From Candidatus Heimdallarchaeota archaeon (GTDB lineage Archaea; Asgardarchaeota; Heimdallarchaeia; Heimdallarchaeales; Heimdallarchaeaceae): 47,917 bases of DNA. The notes under the pieces were generated by a model. It saw nothing but the letters and a program-made list of their open reading frames with translations. It made no database searches and had not been told where the DNA came from. Each line of letters starts with the position of its first letter. Position 1 is the first letter of the stretch. Both the position numbers and the translations under genes were made by a program. The stretch spans positions 1 through 47,917 of the forward strand of contig JAUWEG010000005.1 in NCBI GenBank assembly GCA_030608385.1, read 5' to 3'. Below, in pieces: positions 1-11,028 of the stretch.

Positions 1-11
1 TATTCAGACAT
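1..11 (-). CDS. 5' end of a gene cut by the window edge
   Basis: Only three codons (Met-Ser-Glu) are visible. An ATG reads leftward from position 11 and is preceded, six bases upstream, by a GGGGATC Shine-Dalgarno-like sequence. A TATA-like TTATAAAT lies at 46-53 on the same strand. Downstream of rps12 many archaea carry rps7 or the elongation factor 1-alpha gene. rps7 is elsewhere in this window and many archaeal EF-1A proteins begin Met-Ser-Glu, so tuf is a guess only. No function can be read from three codons. Confidence 0.3.
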
Positions 12-45
12 TTTTTGATCCCCTTTGAAAATTCTTTTTTGTTCT

Positions 46-53
46 ATTTATAA
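46..53 (-). promoter_or_regulatory. TATA-like box upstream of the truncated left-edge gene
   Basis: Read on the minus strand this is TTATAAAT, 35-42 bases before the ATG at position 11. A second AT-rich candidate (TTTAAATATATT) lies at about 67-78. Together with the 175-base gap after rps12 this suggests the truncated gene has its own promoter. No other feature is seen in 54-162. Confidence 0.35.
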
Positions 54-162
54 GCTCAATTGATATAATATATTTAAAGGATTTTGGTCTTCATTTTCAA
101 ACTATCCTATACAAAAATGTAAACTAATGGAATCAGTTATGGACTAACTTAAGAATAGAAGA

Positions 163-178
163 GATGGATTTATCCATC
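163..178 (-). terminator. Small hairpin just after rps12
   Basis: Perfect six-base inverted repeat GATGGA-TTTA-TCCATC lying next to a run of seven T (minus strand) that directly follows the rps12 stop codon. Archaeal termination depends mostly on the U-run, so the T7 plus hairpin is a plausible end or 3' processing signal for the rpoA1-rpoA2-rps12 transcript. Confidence 0.35.
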
Positions 179-186
179 AAAAAAAA

Positions 187-630
187 CTATCTTTGAGGTT
201 TGGGCTTCTTACCAATAACAATTTGTTTGATAGCAACTCCATTAATATGAGTAACTTGCCATTTAACACCAGGAATGTCTCCCATTGCTCCCTTCTGAGC
301 TCCTCCAATACTACAAACAATTACTTCATCATGTTCATCAATATATAAGAGCCCACCGTCATGAGGAACAAAAGCACCCACTTGCTTTCCATTCTTAGTA
401 AGTCTAACTCTTACACATTTTCTTAAAGCTGAGTTTGGCTGTTTACTTTCTACACCATATTTTTCAACAACAATACCTCTTGCCGCTGGAGCACCCTCTA
501 ATGGATCTGTTTTTTTATCTAGTCTTAACATTCTTCGCTTGTACTGCATATCCTTCCATCGGAAGTGTTTTCTTTTATTTTTGAGTTTTCTAGCAGCGAA
601 TTCGCCTTTCGGACTTTTGGATCCTGTCAT
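187..630 (-). CDS. rps12: 30S ribosomal protein uS12
   Basis: Small-subunit protein at the decoding centre, 147 aa, the usual archaeal/eukaryotic length. The universal [11 protein letters not shown] motif and the following KNGKQV...VPHDGG block, which reach the A-site, are intact, and the basic N-terminal extension typical of archaeal uS12 is present. The start ATG at 630 follows GTGAT three bases upstream, which can pair with the AUCAC part of the 16S 3' end. It lies 145 bp downstream of rpoA2 on the same strand, matching the widespread archaeal order, and has its own TATA-like box in that gap. uS7, which normally follows, is about 34 kb away. Confidence 0.98.
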   Translation of the reverse strand: MTGSKSPKGEFAARKLKNKRKHFRWKDMQYKRRMLRLDKKTDPLEGAPAARGIVVEKYGVESKQPNSALRKCVRVRLTKNGKQVGAFVPHDGGLLYIDEHDEVIVCSIGGAQKGAMGDIPGVKWQVTHINGVAIKQIVIGKKPKPQR

Positions 631-695
631 AATATCACATTTTTGCTTAATAGTTCAAACATTAACCATTAGTTAAAGTTCCCTCATAAGATTTT

Positions 696-703
696 AATAA
701 AAA
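696..703 (-). promoter_or_regulatory. TATA-like box of rps12
   Basis: The minus strand reads TTTTTATT preceded by GAAAG, about 66 bases before the rps12 ATG. This would give a leader of about 40 bases containing the GTGAT ribosome-binding site. A TTTTTTCTTTT run at about 744-755 on the minus strand, just after rpoA2, could end transcripts coming from upstream. Confidence 0.4.
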
Positions 704-775
704 CTTTCTGTTCACTTACTTTTAACTTGGTTTAACTTGAATAAAAGAAAAAAGTAGATGTGTAATAAAGTTTGA

Positions 776-4737
<3,962 letters not shown>

Positions 4738-4773
4738 TCTATTTTCCTCAAAAAATTGTAGAATCTCTACACT

Positions 4774-4785
4774 AGTCACGTGACT
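4774..4785 (-). promoter_or_regulatory. 12-bp palindrome at the rpoA1 transcription start
   Basis: AGTCACGTGACT is a perfect palindrome. On the minus strand a TATA-like TTTTTATC lies at 4809-4816, which places transcription start at about 4785-4788, right on the palindrome. A site in this position is typical of archaeal repressor operators that block polymerase. It would control the rpoA1-rpoA2 unit. The rest of the 226-bp gap to folD shows only AT-rich promoter-like sequence (for example TTTATTAAG near 4908) for folD. Confidence 0.45.
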
Positions 4786-4963
4786 TTACAACACGGCTTT
4801 TAGTATTTGATAAAAACTTTTTGATTCCAAACCATTTACAAAGCTGAGATTCTGTTCTAGGTGCGTTTGGTCATTTGGAAAGGAAATCTGTAAATCCTCA
4901 TAATTTATTAAGTGCTTAAAGAATTATTAATCAAGAACATGAAAATATATTATAGTGATATTC

Positions 4964-5890
4964 ATGATAATTGATGGAAGAAAGTTTTCACAAGAGTATA
5001 CAAACAAAGTACTCAAACCTCGTTGTGAAGTTATCAAAGGAAAATACAGTAAAGCACCAAAAATATCTACCATACTTGTGGGTGAAGATCCTGCTTCAGA
5101 GTCTTATCGTAGAATAAGAGAGAAATTTTTTGCAAATCTTTGTGTTGAATCTGATGTTCTTCAGCTTCCTGAAGAAACAACAGAGGAGGAACTTTTAGAC
5201 ATAATTGATAAACAAAATAATGATGATAGTATCAATGGAATACTTGTTCAATTACCTTTACCTAAGCATATGGATGAAGATAAAGTCATAGAAAGTATCT
5301 CTCTAAATAAAGACATTGAAGGTTTATCTCCTGGCAATGTTCATGCTTGGACAAAATCTAGCCCTAATTTAGTTCCTGCAACAGCTTTAGGTGTTCTTGC
5401 ATTATTGAAACACTATAAAATACCATTACACGGAAAACATGCTGTAGTTGTTGGAAGAAGTATGATAGTTGGAAAACCAGTCGCTCACCTTCTTTTACGA
5501 GAACATGCAACTGTAACAATATGTCATTCAAGATCAAAACCACTTGAGAAATATACTCGTGAGGCAGATATTCTTATTGCAGCTGTAGGTCGCCCCCATC
5601 TTATTCGAAAAGGTATGGTGAAAGAAGATGTAGTGATTATAGATGTAGGCGTTAACTTCGAGGATGGCAAACTGATGGGAGATGTAGACTTTGACGACTT
5701 AAAAGATGATGTCGCTTATATTTCCCCTGTTCCCGGTGGAAGTGGACCAGCTACAGTTTGTATGCTAGCAAGCAACCTGCTTTTGGCTTTTGAGCTCAAA
5801 CATGCGAAAGATGACCTTAATCTTCAGAAATGTATTCGCGAGCACTATGCAGATTATGAAGCAAAAGGAGACAAAAACCCATGTATCTAG
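4964..5890 (+). CDS. folD: FolD family methylene-tetrahydrofolate dehydrogenase
   Basis: 308 aa from ATG 4964 (MIIDGRKF, the usual FolD beginning), with GTGAT four bases upstream. A GTG at 4955 in frame is part of that ribosome-binding site. FolD normally oxidises 5,10-methylene-THF with NAD(P) and then hydrolyses methenyl-THF. Family motifs GILVQLPLP, VVVGRSMIVGKP and SPVPGGSGPATV are present. Two of the three catalytic positions are changed: in the YxxxK motif (Y48) the cyclohydrolase lysine is Arg52, and the Asp of KDVDG is Glu119; Gln96 is kept. Yeast Mtd1, a dehydrogenase without cyclohydrolase activity, also lacks the lysine and has KDVEG. The second activity is therefore in doubt. It fits with the SHMT and glycine-decarboxylase genes nearby. 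A 21-bp gap links it to the next gene. Confidence 0.93.
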   Translation: MIIDGRKFSQEYTNKVLKPRCEVIKGKYSKAPKISTILVGEDPASESYRRIREKFFANLCVESDVLQLPEETTEEELLDIIDKQNNDDSINGILVQLPLPKHMDEDKVIESISLNKDIEGLSPGNVHAWTKSSPNLVPATALGVLALLKHYKIPLHGKHAVVVGRSMIVGKPVAHLLLREHATVTICHSRSKPLEKYTREADILIAAVGRPHLIRKGMVKEDVVIIDVGVNFEDGKLMGDVDFDDLKDDVAYISPVPGGSGPATVCMLASNLLLAFELKHAKDDLNLQKCIREHYADYEAKGDKNPCI

Positions 5891-5911
5891 TTCAAGAAAA
5901 CTATTTAGAAC

Positions 5912-6280
5912 ATGGTTAACAACACAATAACAATGACAGAACCTACACTTAATGCCAGATTAGAAATTGATGAGCGAGAATATCATATGATTGCAGTCTT
6001 CTTAGAAAACGCGGTTTCTATATATATTTATGAGGAGACTCCCAAACTTGGAACACTTGCTATATCAGTTCCTAGTACAGACATTATGCTAGCTTCAACT
6101 CTTTATGTTTCCGGATCATCAGATGCTCATTTTGTAAGAATGCTAGGAGAAAGGTTTGCTACACGGTTTCAGAAATTAGTTTTATTATCTTTATGTCTGC
6201 AAGAAACTTCAAATGAACTTATCCTAAAAATAATGCAACAGGTAGAAAATATAATTGTTGAAGAAAAAAAGAAAAAATAG
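5912..6280 (+). CDS. Possible proteasome assembly chaperone 4 (PAC4)-like protein
   Basis: 122 aa, or 115 aa from an internal ATG at 5933; no clear ribosome-binding site favours either. No signal peptide or membrane segment. The C-terminal half (GERFATRFQKLVLLS..LQETSNE....) resembles the PSMG4/PAC4 pattern AQRLARKTNKQVFVSYNLQNTDSN, followed by a final helix ending in lysines. The N-terminal half reads as alternating strands ending near STLYVSGSSD, compatible with the small beta-sandwich PAC3/PAC4 fold. In eukaryotes these proteins help build the 20S alpha ring. The match is by eye and local, so the function is inferred. It is probably cotranscribed with folD, and no proteasome subunit is in the window. 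Confidence 0.4.
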   Translation: MVNNTITMTEPTLNARLEIDEREYHMIAVFLENAVSIYIYEETPKLGTLAISVPSTDIMLASTLYVSGSSDAHFVRMLGERFATRFQKLVLLSLCLQETSNELILKIMQQVENIIVEEKKKK

Positions 6281-6284
6281 TGAA

Positions 6285-6300
6285 AGGGATAATAATCCCT
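6285..6300. terminator. Hairpin between convergent genes
   Basis: Perfect six-base inverted repeat AGGGAT-AATA-ATCCCT lying in the 28-bp gap between the convergent PAC4-like and glyA genes. There is no long T-run, so it may separate or protect the 3' ends rather than act as a strong terminator. Confidence 0.4.
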
Positions 6301-6308
6301 AATTCAAG

Positions 6309-7637
6309 TTATTTTAAGATAGACAAACCTGGATATAATGAGAACTGTTTTGTAAGTTCTAAAATATCTTCTTTAACTTTATCGCATACTTCTGGGCTTC
6401 CCTTTGCCTTTATAACTGTTGAAAGACCTTCTGCTATTACTTTCATTTCTGATTCTTTCATTCCTCTAGAAGTTATAGCTGGGGTTCCAAGTCTTAAACC
6501 TGAAGGATTGAAAGGACTTGAAGGTTCATAAGGTACTGTGTTTTTGTTTAGTGTTATACCAGCTTCATCTAAAGCTGTTTGAATTAAACCTCCTTGTCCA
6601 ATTAAATCTTCAGGACGCAAGTCAATGAGAATAAGATGATTGTCTGTTCCATTTGTAACAAGTTTTATTCCAAGCGCCATTAATTCATCTGCTAATACCT
6701 TTGCATTTTTAACAATTTGCTTTGCATAATCTTTAAATTCAGGTTTCATAGCTTCTGCAAATGCCACAGCTCTTGCTGCAGTAGAATGATCATGAGGTCC
6801 TCCTTGCAAACCTGGAAACACTGCTGAATCTATCAATCGTGCTAAACTAAATGGTTCTCCTGCCTTTGTTTTCTTATTTGGGTGGTGTATCTCATGTAAT
6901 CTATCTTCAGTTTTACACATTATGATTGCACCACGTGGTCCTCTAAGACTTTTGTGAGTTGTAGTTGTTACAACGTCTGCATAAGGTATAGGGCTTTCAT
7001 GTGCACCACCTACAACCAAACCTGAAACATGAGAAATATCTGCAAGCTGGTAAGCATCAACTTCTTCTGCAATCTCTTGGAAAGCCTTGAAGTCTATTTT
7101 TCTGGGATATGCGGTTAAACCAGATATAATCATTTTTGGTTTTTCTTTTCTAGCTAGCTCATGGATAACTGCCATATCTAGCATTTCTGTCTTTTTATCA
7201 ACATCATAACTAGTACAAGAATAATTCTTACCAGAGAAGTTTACATGACTTCCATGAGTAAGATGACCTCCTGATGTAAGACTAAAACCTAGGAATTTAT
7301 CCTTTAGATTTAGCAAAGCAAAGAAAACAGCTTGATTAGCTGGAGAGCCAGAATACGGTTGAACATTAACGTGTTCACATCCAAAGAGCTCCTTGGCGCG
7401 TTCTATAGCTAGAATTTCAACTTCATCTACAATTTCATTTCCACCATAGTACCTTTTCTTAGGGTAACCTTCGGAGTATTTGTTGGTGAAAACACTCCCC
7501 ATAGCCTGAAGAACAGATCGATAAGTGTAATTTTCAGAAGGAATAAGCTCTATGCCTTCTTCTTGACGCTTTAATTCTCTTAGAAGCATATCAGCAACTT
7601 CTGGATCGGAATTAGCTAAATTATTCATTAAATTCAT
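6309..7637 (-). CDS. glyA: Serine hydroxymethyltransferase
   Basis: PLP enzyme that interconverts serine + THF with glycine + methylene-THF. From ATG 7637 it is 442 aa. AGAGGATT lies about seven bases upstream of that ATG, and an upstream in-frame ATG at 7688 lies before the predicted transcription start, so I rejected it. Family landmarks: ELIPSENYT, KYSEGYPKKRYYGG, NVQPYSGSPAN, DISHVSGL and the PLP-lysine block TTTTHKSLRGPRG. Together with FolD and the two GcvP subunits it indicates THF-type one-carbon metabolism, although some archaeal SHMTs use tetrahydromethanopterin. It is monocistronic, with a promoter region rich in inverted repeats. Confidence 0.97.
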   Translation of the reverse strand: MNLMNNLANSDPEVADMLLRELKRQEEGIELIPSENYTYRSVLQAMGSVFTNKYSEGYPKKRYYGGNEIVDEVEILAIERAKELFGCEHVNVQPYSGSPANQAVFFALLNLKDKFLGFSLTSGGHLTHGSHVNFSGKNYSCTSYDVDKKTEMLDMAVIHELARKEKPKMIISGLTAYPRKIDFKAFQEIAEEVDAYQLADISHVSGLVVGGAHESPIPYADVVTTTTHKSLRGPRGAIIMCKTEDRLHEIHHPNKKTKAGEPFSLARLIDSAVFPGLQGGPHDHSTAARAVAFAEAMKPEFKDYAKQIVKNAKVLADELMALGIKLVTNGTDNHLILIDLRPEDLIGQGGLIQTALDEAGITLNKNTVPYEPSSPFNPSGLRLGTPAITSRGMKESEMKVIAEGLSTVIKAKGSPEVCDKVKEDILELTKQFSLYPGLSILK

Positions 7638-7670
7638 AATTAATCCTCTGAAGAATATCATTATGTTTTC

Positions 7671-7680
7671 TTTAAATATT
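7671..7680 (-). promoter_or_regulatory. TATA box of glyA
   Basis: The minus strand reads AATATTTAAA, preceded by an A/T-rich stretch with TTGAAA. Transcription would start near 7650, leaving a leader of about 13 bases that holds the AGAGGA ribosome-binding site of glyA. Confidence 0.5.
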
Positions 7681-7691
7681 TTTTTCAATCA

Positions 7692-7758
7692 CACTAGTGC
7701 GCAAAAACATAATTCTCGAGAATCTTACCACACAATAAATAATTTACGTGGTAAGATT
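7692..7758 (-). promoter_or_regulatory. Cluster of three inverted repeats upstream of the glyA promoter
   Basis: Three perfect dyads sit in 67 bp: CACTAGTG (7692-7699), ATTCTCGAGAAT (7712-7723), and AATCTTACCAC (7721-7731) paired with GTGGTAAGATT (7748-7758) across a 16-base spacer. The second and third overlap by three bases. All lie 12-80 bp upstream of the glyA TATA box, a position suited to activator sites or a looped operator. The 11-bp dyad also begins 40 bases after the UbiD stop codon and could form the 3' hairpin of that transcript. Confidence 0.5.
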
Positions 7759-7797
7759 TTCACACACTATGCAATTTGCTTGTTTTTTTCTTTTTTT

Positions 7798-9078
7798 CTA
7801 AAAAGGTATTGCTCTTTCGTATCCCGTTTTCCCTCTTTTCTTTGTTGCATCTACTATTACTTTAATTGAAGTATTGCTAGTTCTATTGCGTGAAGGATCA
7901 AGTGATGATCCACTCATATTTTCAAGTATGGTTATATCATTGGCCCCAGCTCTGGTAATTCTTGCCCATTCAACTGCCTTGATATCACATATATCTATGT
8001 CTTCATCCACAACTGTACACCATTTAAGTGAAGGGTGTGCCTCAAAAGCTGTTAGACCAACTTTCTGCCCATCTATATCTGTCTGAGTTGTCACTGAAAT
8101 TACCGCGCTTAACCACCCACACCCACTAGGAGTTAGGTAAACCCCATGCACTTTGGGGACAACTTTACTCACACGGTTGTGAATTTCTGCTTCACGTGGA
8201 AAACCCATAAGAATGAAATGTTCTTCATAAGCAGGAAGAATAGTCTGGAAGATAGGATCATCTCGATGAAGTAAGTCTTCAAATTGAACGATGGGTTGGG
8301 TACGAATATCATCAGGAGTGCCTGTTATGTCGACAAAGGGTCCTTCAGATACTTCTTCATCGGCTAGAATTCTCCCCTCTAGAATAAATTCAACATCAGA
8401 AGGAACAGAAATACCATAACGGGGGGTTTTGAGAATTGAAAGATTCCCCCTCATGAGAGAATTAGCAATAGCAAGTTCAGATTTACCTGAAGGAGAAGGA
8501 GAAGAAGCTGCCAAAGCTAGAATGGGATGATAACCATTAATGACAGCAATAGGCGTATCCAAACCCTTACGCTTGTTCTCTAAGAAGATTTTATGTAAAT
8601 TCCGGGGAACAATACGAATAACCCCTTGTTGATCATTGAGAACCATAATTCTATGGATGCTCATGTTAGAAACATCAATATTGGGAAATTGTGCGAAAAC
8701 AATACCTGATGTGAGATACTTCTCAGCATCAATAGGAAAGAATTTGGGGATAGGGAGATGGGAGAGATTAACGGATTTGGTGTTAGAAAAAGTAAGACTA
8801 GTTTCAACCTCCGAAGGATTTTGAGGGTTAAGAAGCGATTGTTGAAAGAAGTTATAATAGTCCTCATGCTCGTTTAGAACGAGTTTAAGTTGCTCGCGGG
8901 AAGAGAGAATATTACCTAAGAGAGGGAAGTGCGAATTTTCAACATTGGAAAACAAAACAGCTTTATTGTAGTTTGATTGAAGATGCTTGGTTATCTCATA
9001 TTCCAACTTAACTTCATCACTAATCTCAACTAGAAAATCAGATTGTTTGAGTTTCTCAAGATAGGGTCGTAAGCTCAT
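7798..9078 (-). CDS. UbiD-family decarboxylase, probably anhydromevalonate phosphate decarboxylase
   Basis: 426 aa from ATG 9078 (MSLRPYLEKL), which has GTGAT three bases and AGAGG further upstream; an ATG at 9120 in frame adds 14 unlike residues. UbiD enzymes use prenylated FMN to decarboxylate unsaturated acids. Landmarks are NMSIHRIMV, RIVPRNLHKI and EGPFVDITG (about residues 245-250). In the last, the first catalytic Glu is kept while the second, Glu in well-studied members, is Asp. In archaea a UbiD homologue makes isopentenyl phosphate from trans-anhydromevalonate 5-phosphate in the modified mevalonate pathway, the most likely role here. The flavin prenyltransferase and aconitase-X partners are not in the window. 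Confidence 0.8.
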   Translation of the reverse strand: MSLRPYLEKLKQSDFLVEISDEVKLEYEITKHLQSNYNKAVLFSNVENSHFPLLGNILSSREQLKLVLNEHEDYYNFFQQSLLNPQNPSEVETSLTFSNTKSVNLSHLPIPKFFPIDAEKYLTSGIVFAQFPNIDVSNMSIHRIMVLNDQQGVIRIVPRNLHKIFLENKRKGLDTPIAVINGYHPILALAASSPSPSGKSELAIANSLMRGNLSILKTPRYGISVPSDVEFILEGRILADEEVSEGPFVDITGTPDDIRTQPIVQFEDLLHRDDPIFQTILPAYEEHFILMGFPREAEIHNRVSKVVPKVHGVYLTPSGCGWLSAVISVTTQTDIDGQKVGLTAFEAHPSLKWCTVVDEDIDICDIKAVEWARITRAGANDITILENMSGSSLDPSRNRTSNTSIKVIVDATKKRGKTGYERAIPF

Positions 9079-9171
9079 AAAATCACAACTTCCTCTGAAT
9101 ACAAAAAACATAAGATACAATGATTTAAATATCTTGTTAGAAAGAGAACGATAGAAAAATCAGCCCTCCTT

Positions 9172-9256
9172 GCGGGGATTGCCGAGTGGTCAAAGGCGCT
9201 AGATTCAGATTCTAGTCCTTAGTGGTCCGGGAGTTCGAATCTCCCTTCCCGCACCA
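9172..9256 (+). tRNA. tRNA-Leu (anticodon CAG), no intron, CCA encoded
   Basis: Class II tRNA. Acceptor strands are GCGGGGA (9172-9178) and TTCCCGC (9246-9252), with discriminator A 9253 and encoded CCA 9254-9256. Anticodon stem CTAGA/TCTAG (9199-9203, 9211-9215) with loop TTCAGAT gives CAG at 9206-9208. A long variable arm follows, then T arm GGGAG-TTCGAAT-CTCCC. The palindromic ATTTAAAT at 9123-9130 could serve as TATA box both for this gene and for the divergent UbiD gene. Confidence 0.95.
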
Positions 9257-9295
9257 AAGTGATAATCAATTTTATCAAAAACATAGGTGTAAATT

Positions 9296-9790
9296 GTGAA
9301 AATAGGAATCATGAGTGATAGCCATGATCATCGACCAAATATAAGAAAAGCTCTGGAGCTTTTTGAAAAAAAAGAAATAGAAACAATAATTCATGCTGGA
9401 GATTTAGTTTCACCATTTTGTGTAAAAATGTTTGAAAAATACAAGGGCAAATTCTATCTCTGTTCGGGGAATAATAAAGGTGATACAGCTGTCATATCAG
9501 AAATGATGAAAAAAGTAGGCTTTTTTTATCAAGAAATAGGTGAATTCAGTTTAGATGAAAAGAGGTTTGCTCTCTATCATGGTACAGAAGAACTTGTACT
9601 TAATTCACTAATTTATTCAAAAGACCCTTATGACTATGTAATAACAGGACATACCCATAAGAAGCTTTTGAAGAAAGTCGGGAAAACTATAATAATAAAT
9701 CCTGGGGAAACTTTTGATTTATATGATCATCCGACAGTGGTAGTTCTTGATACAGAAACACGTAAAGCTGTGTTTCATTCACTAGATTAG
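9296..9790 (+). CDS. YfcE/MJ0936-type metallophosphoesterase
   Basis: 164-aa calcineurin-like phosphoesterase. Metal-ligand motifs run in the expected order: SDSHDH (about 7-12), HAGDLV, SGNNKGD (GNN in place of GNH/GND variants), YHGT and GHTHKK. Members hydrolyse phosphodiesters such as bis-pNPP in vitro, and the physiological substrate is usually unknown. Start is GTG 9296, with AGGTG six bases upstream at 9285-9289. It follows tRNA-Leu by 39 bp and precedes the NSUN6-like gene by nine bases, so the two proteins are probably made from one mRNA. Length is normal for the family. Confidence 0.9.
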   Translation: MKIGIMSDSHDHRPNIRKALELFEKKEIETIIHAGDLVSPFCVKMFEKYKGKFYLCSGNNKGDTAVISEMMKKVGFFYQEIGEFSLDEKRFALYHGTEELVLNSLIYSKDPYDYVITGHTHKKLLKKVGKTIIINPGETFDLYDHPTVVVLDTETRKAVFHSLD

Positions 9791-9799
9791 GGGAAAGAA

Positions 9800-10987
9800 T
9801 TGACATATTCTCATTTGCATTCCAATAGAAGAATAATCGGGAAAGAGTTTAGAGAATATGTTGAAGAACTCTTTGGTGATGTTTTAGCTAACAAATATTT
9901 TGAAAAAATATCTACACCCATGGAAGAATACACACTTCATGTTTTTCAGAAGTATGATATGATAGAGAGAATAGTAGACAGTTTTGAACAGATTGGATAT
10001 GAAACCAAAATACATAGCAAGTTCCCAAATGTAATAGTAACGAAACCAAAAGGACCATTCCCTTTAGAATTTGAAGAAAATACGAAAGAGATGGTTGTTG
10101 ATAATCGTGCAGCAGAGATGGTCTATCAAGGATCAGATATTTTTATTCCTGGAGTTAAAAGGGCGAATAAAGTAAGAGTAGATGATATAGTTCAGGTACT
10201 GAATCAAGTAAAAATTCCTGTAGCAAAAGCTAAGGCTTTACTAAATCATCATGATATGTTAGCTAAAGGGAAAGGAGTTGCAGCAAGGAATCTGATTTCT
10301 CCGTTCAAGGTTCCAAACCTTCAACAGGTAGGTTTAGATGATTTTCCTGCATATTTTCAAAGTTTACCTGCTTATTTAGCCAGTATGAATCTGGAACCAA
10401 AACCAAATGAAAAGATTCTTGATTGTTGCGCAGCACCTGGTAACAAAACAATTCATCTCAATGAACTTTCAAAAAGTGAAGCAGTGATTGTTGCAATCGA
10501 TAGATCAAAGAACAGAATACAGAAACTAAACAAGAAAATAGAGAAATATAAACTAAAAAACATTCAGACAAAAGTAGGAGATATAATTAGTTTCAGTAGA
10601 AGCTGGTCTATGAAATTTGATAAAATCTTAGTCGATCCACCCTGTACCTCCTTAGGATTAAGACCTAGATTGCTATTAGAAACAGACAGAAAAACTATCA
10701 AAGCAACAGCAATGTACCAGAAAGCAATTCTACATTCCTGTAATGATTTATTAAAACCAGGTGGCACGTTGGTTTATTCAACTTGTACTATCACGAAAGA
10801 AGAAAATGAAGAAGTTATTGATTATGCTAGTGAGGAATTAAGGTTGAGGATTGTAGAGCAACAGTATACTTTACCCAACTCAGGTTCAGTAGTTGCAAAT
10901 ACAACATATCCCGTTCAAAGGTTTATTCCGGGAGAACAAACTACATTGGGATATTTTATTGCTAAGGCTAATAAACCAGAAAGGTAA
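9800..10987 (+). CDS. NSUN6-like RNA (cytosine-5) methyltransferase with PUA domain
   Basis: 395 aa. An N-terminal region is followed by a PUA-like domain (about 95-165; VYQGSDIFIPGV matches the NSUN6 AHVYAPGI segment) and then the Rossmann methyltransferase with motif I DCCAAPGNKT (208-217), motif IV DPPCTSLGLRP (Cys 282) and motif VI YSTCT (Cys 329, catalytic). Human NSUN6 and an archaeal homologue methylate C72 at the tRNA acceptor end. The GLRP sequence after the Cys and the embedded PUA point to that subfamily over other Nop2/Sun enzymes. Start is TTG 9800 after AGGGGA. The next ATG is 40 residues in and would cut conserved sequence. All tRNA genes here encode CCA next to position 73, the region this enzyme type recognises. 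Confidence 0.88.
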   Translation: MTYSHLHSNRRIIGKEFREYVEELFGDVLANKYFEKISTPMEEYTLHVFQKYDMIERIVDSFEQIGYETKIHSKFPNVIVTKPKGPFPLEFEENTKEMVVDNRAAEMVYQGSDIFIPGVKRANKVRVDDIVQVLNQVKIPVAKAKALLNHHDMLAKGKGVAARNLISPFKVPNLQQVGLDDFPAYFQSLPAYLASMNLEPKPNEKILDCCAAPGNKTIHLNELSKSEAVIVAIDRSKNRIQKLNKKIEKYKLKNIQTKVGDIISFSRSWSMKFDKILVDPPCTSLGLRPRLLLETDRKTIKATAMYQKAILHSCNDLLKPGGTLVYSTCTITKEENEEVIDYASEELRLRIVEQQYTLPNSGSVVANTTYPVQRFIPGEQTTLGYFIAKANKPER

Positions 10988-10997
10988 TACCGAACCT

Positions 10998-11005
10998 TTT
11001 TTAAT
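10998..11005 (+). promoter_or_regulatory. TATA-like box of nadK
   Basis: TTTTTTAA centred about 27 bases before the nadK ATG at 11029, with no ribosome-binding site between. This suggests leaderless transcription. The same T-run follows the NSUN6-like stop codon by about ten bases and may also end that transcript. Confidence 0.4.
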
Positions 11006-11028
11006 TTCTATTCAATTTTAACCATAAG

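Noticed and set aside
4738-4779. N-terminal extension of RpoA1 from GTG 4779
   Set aside because: The extra 14 residues are unlike the family, the ATG at 4737 has a good GAGGA site, and the GTG lies inside a palindrome near the probable transcription start.
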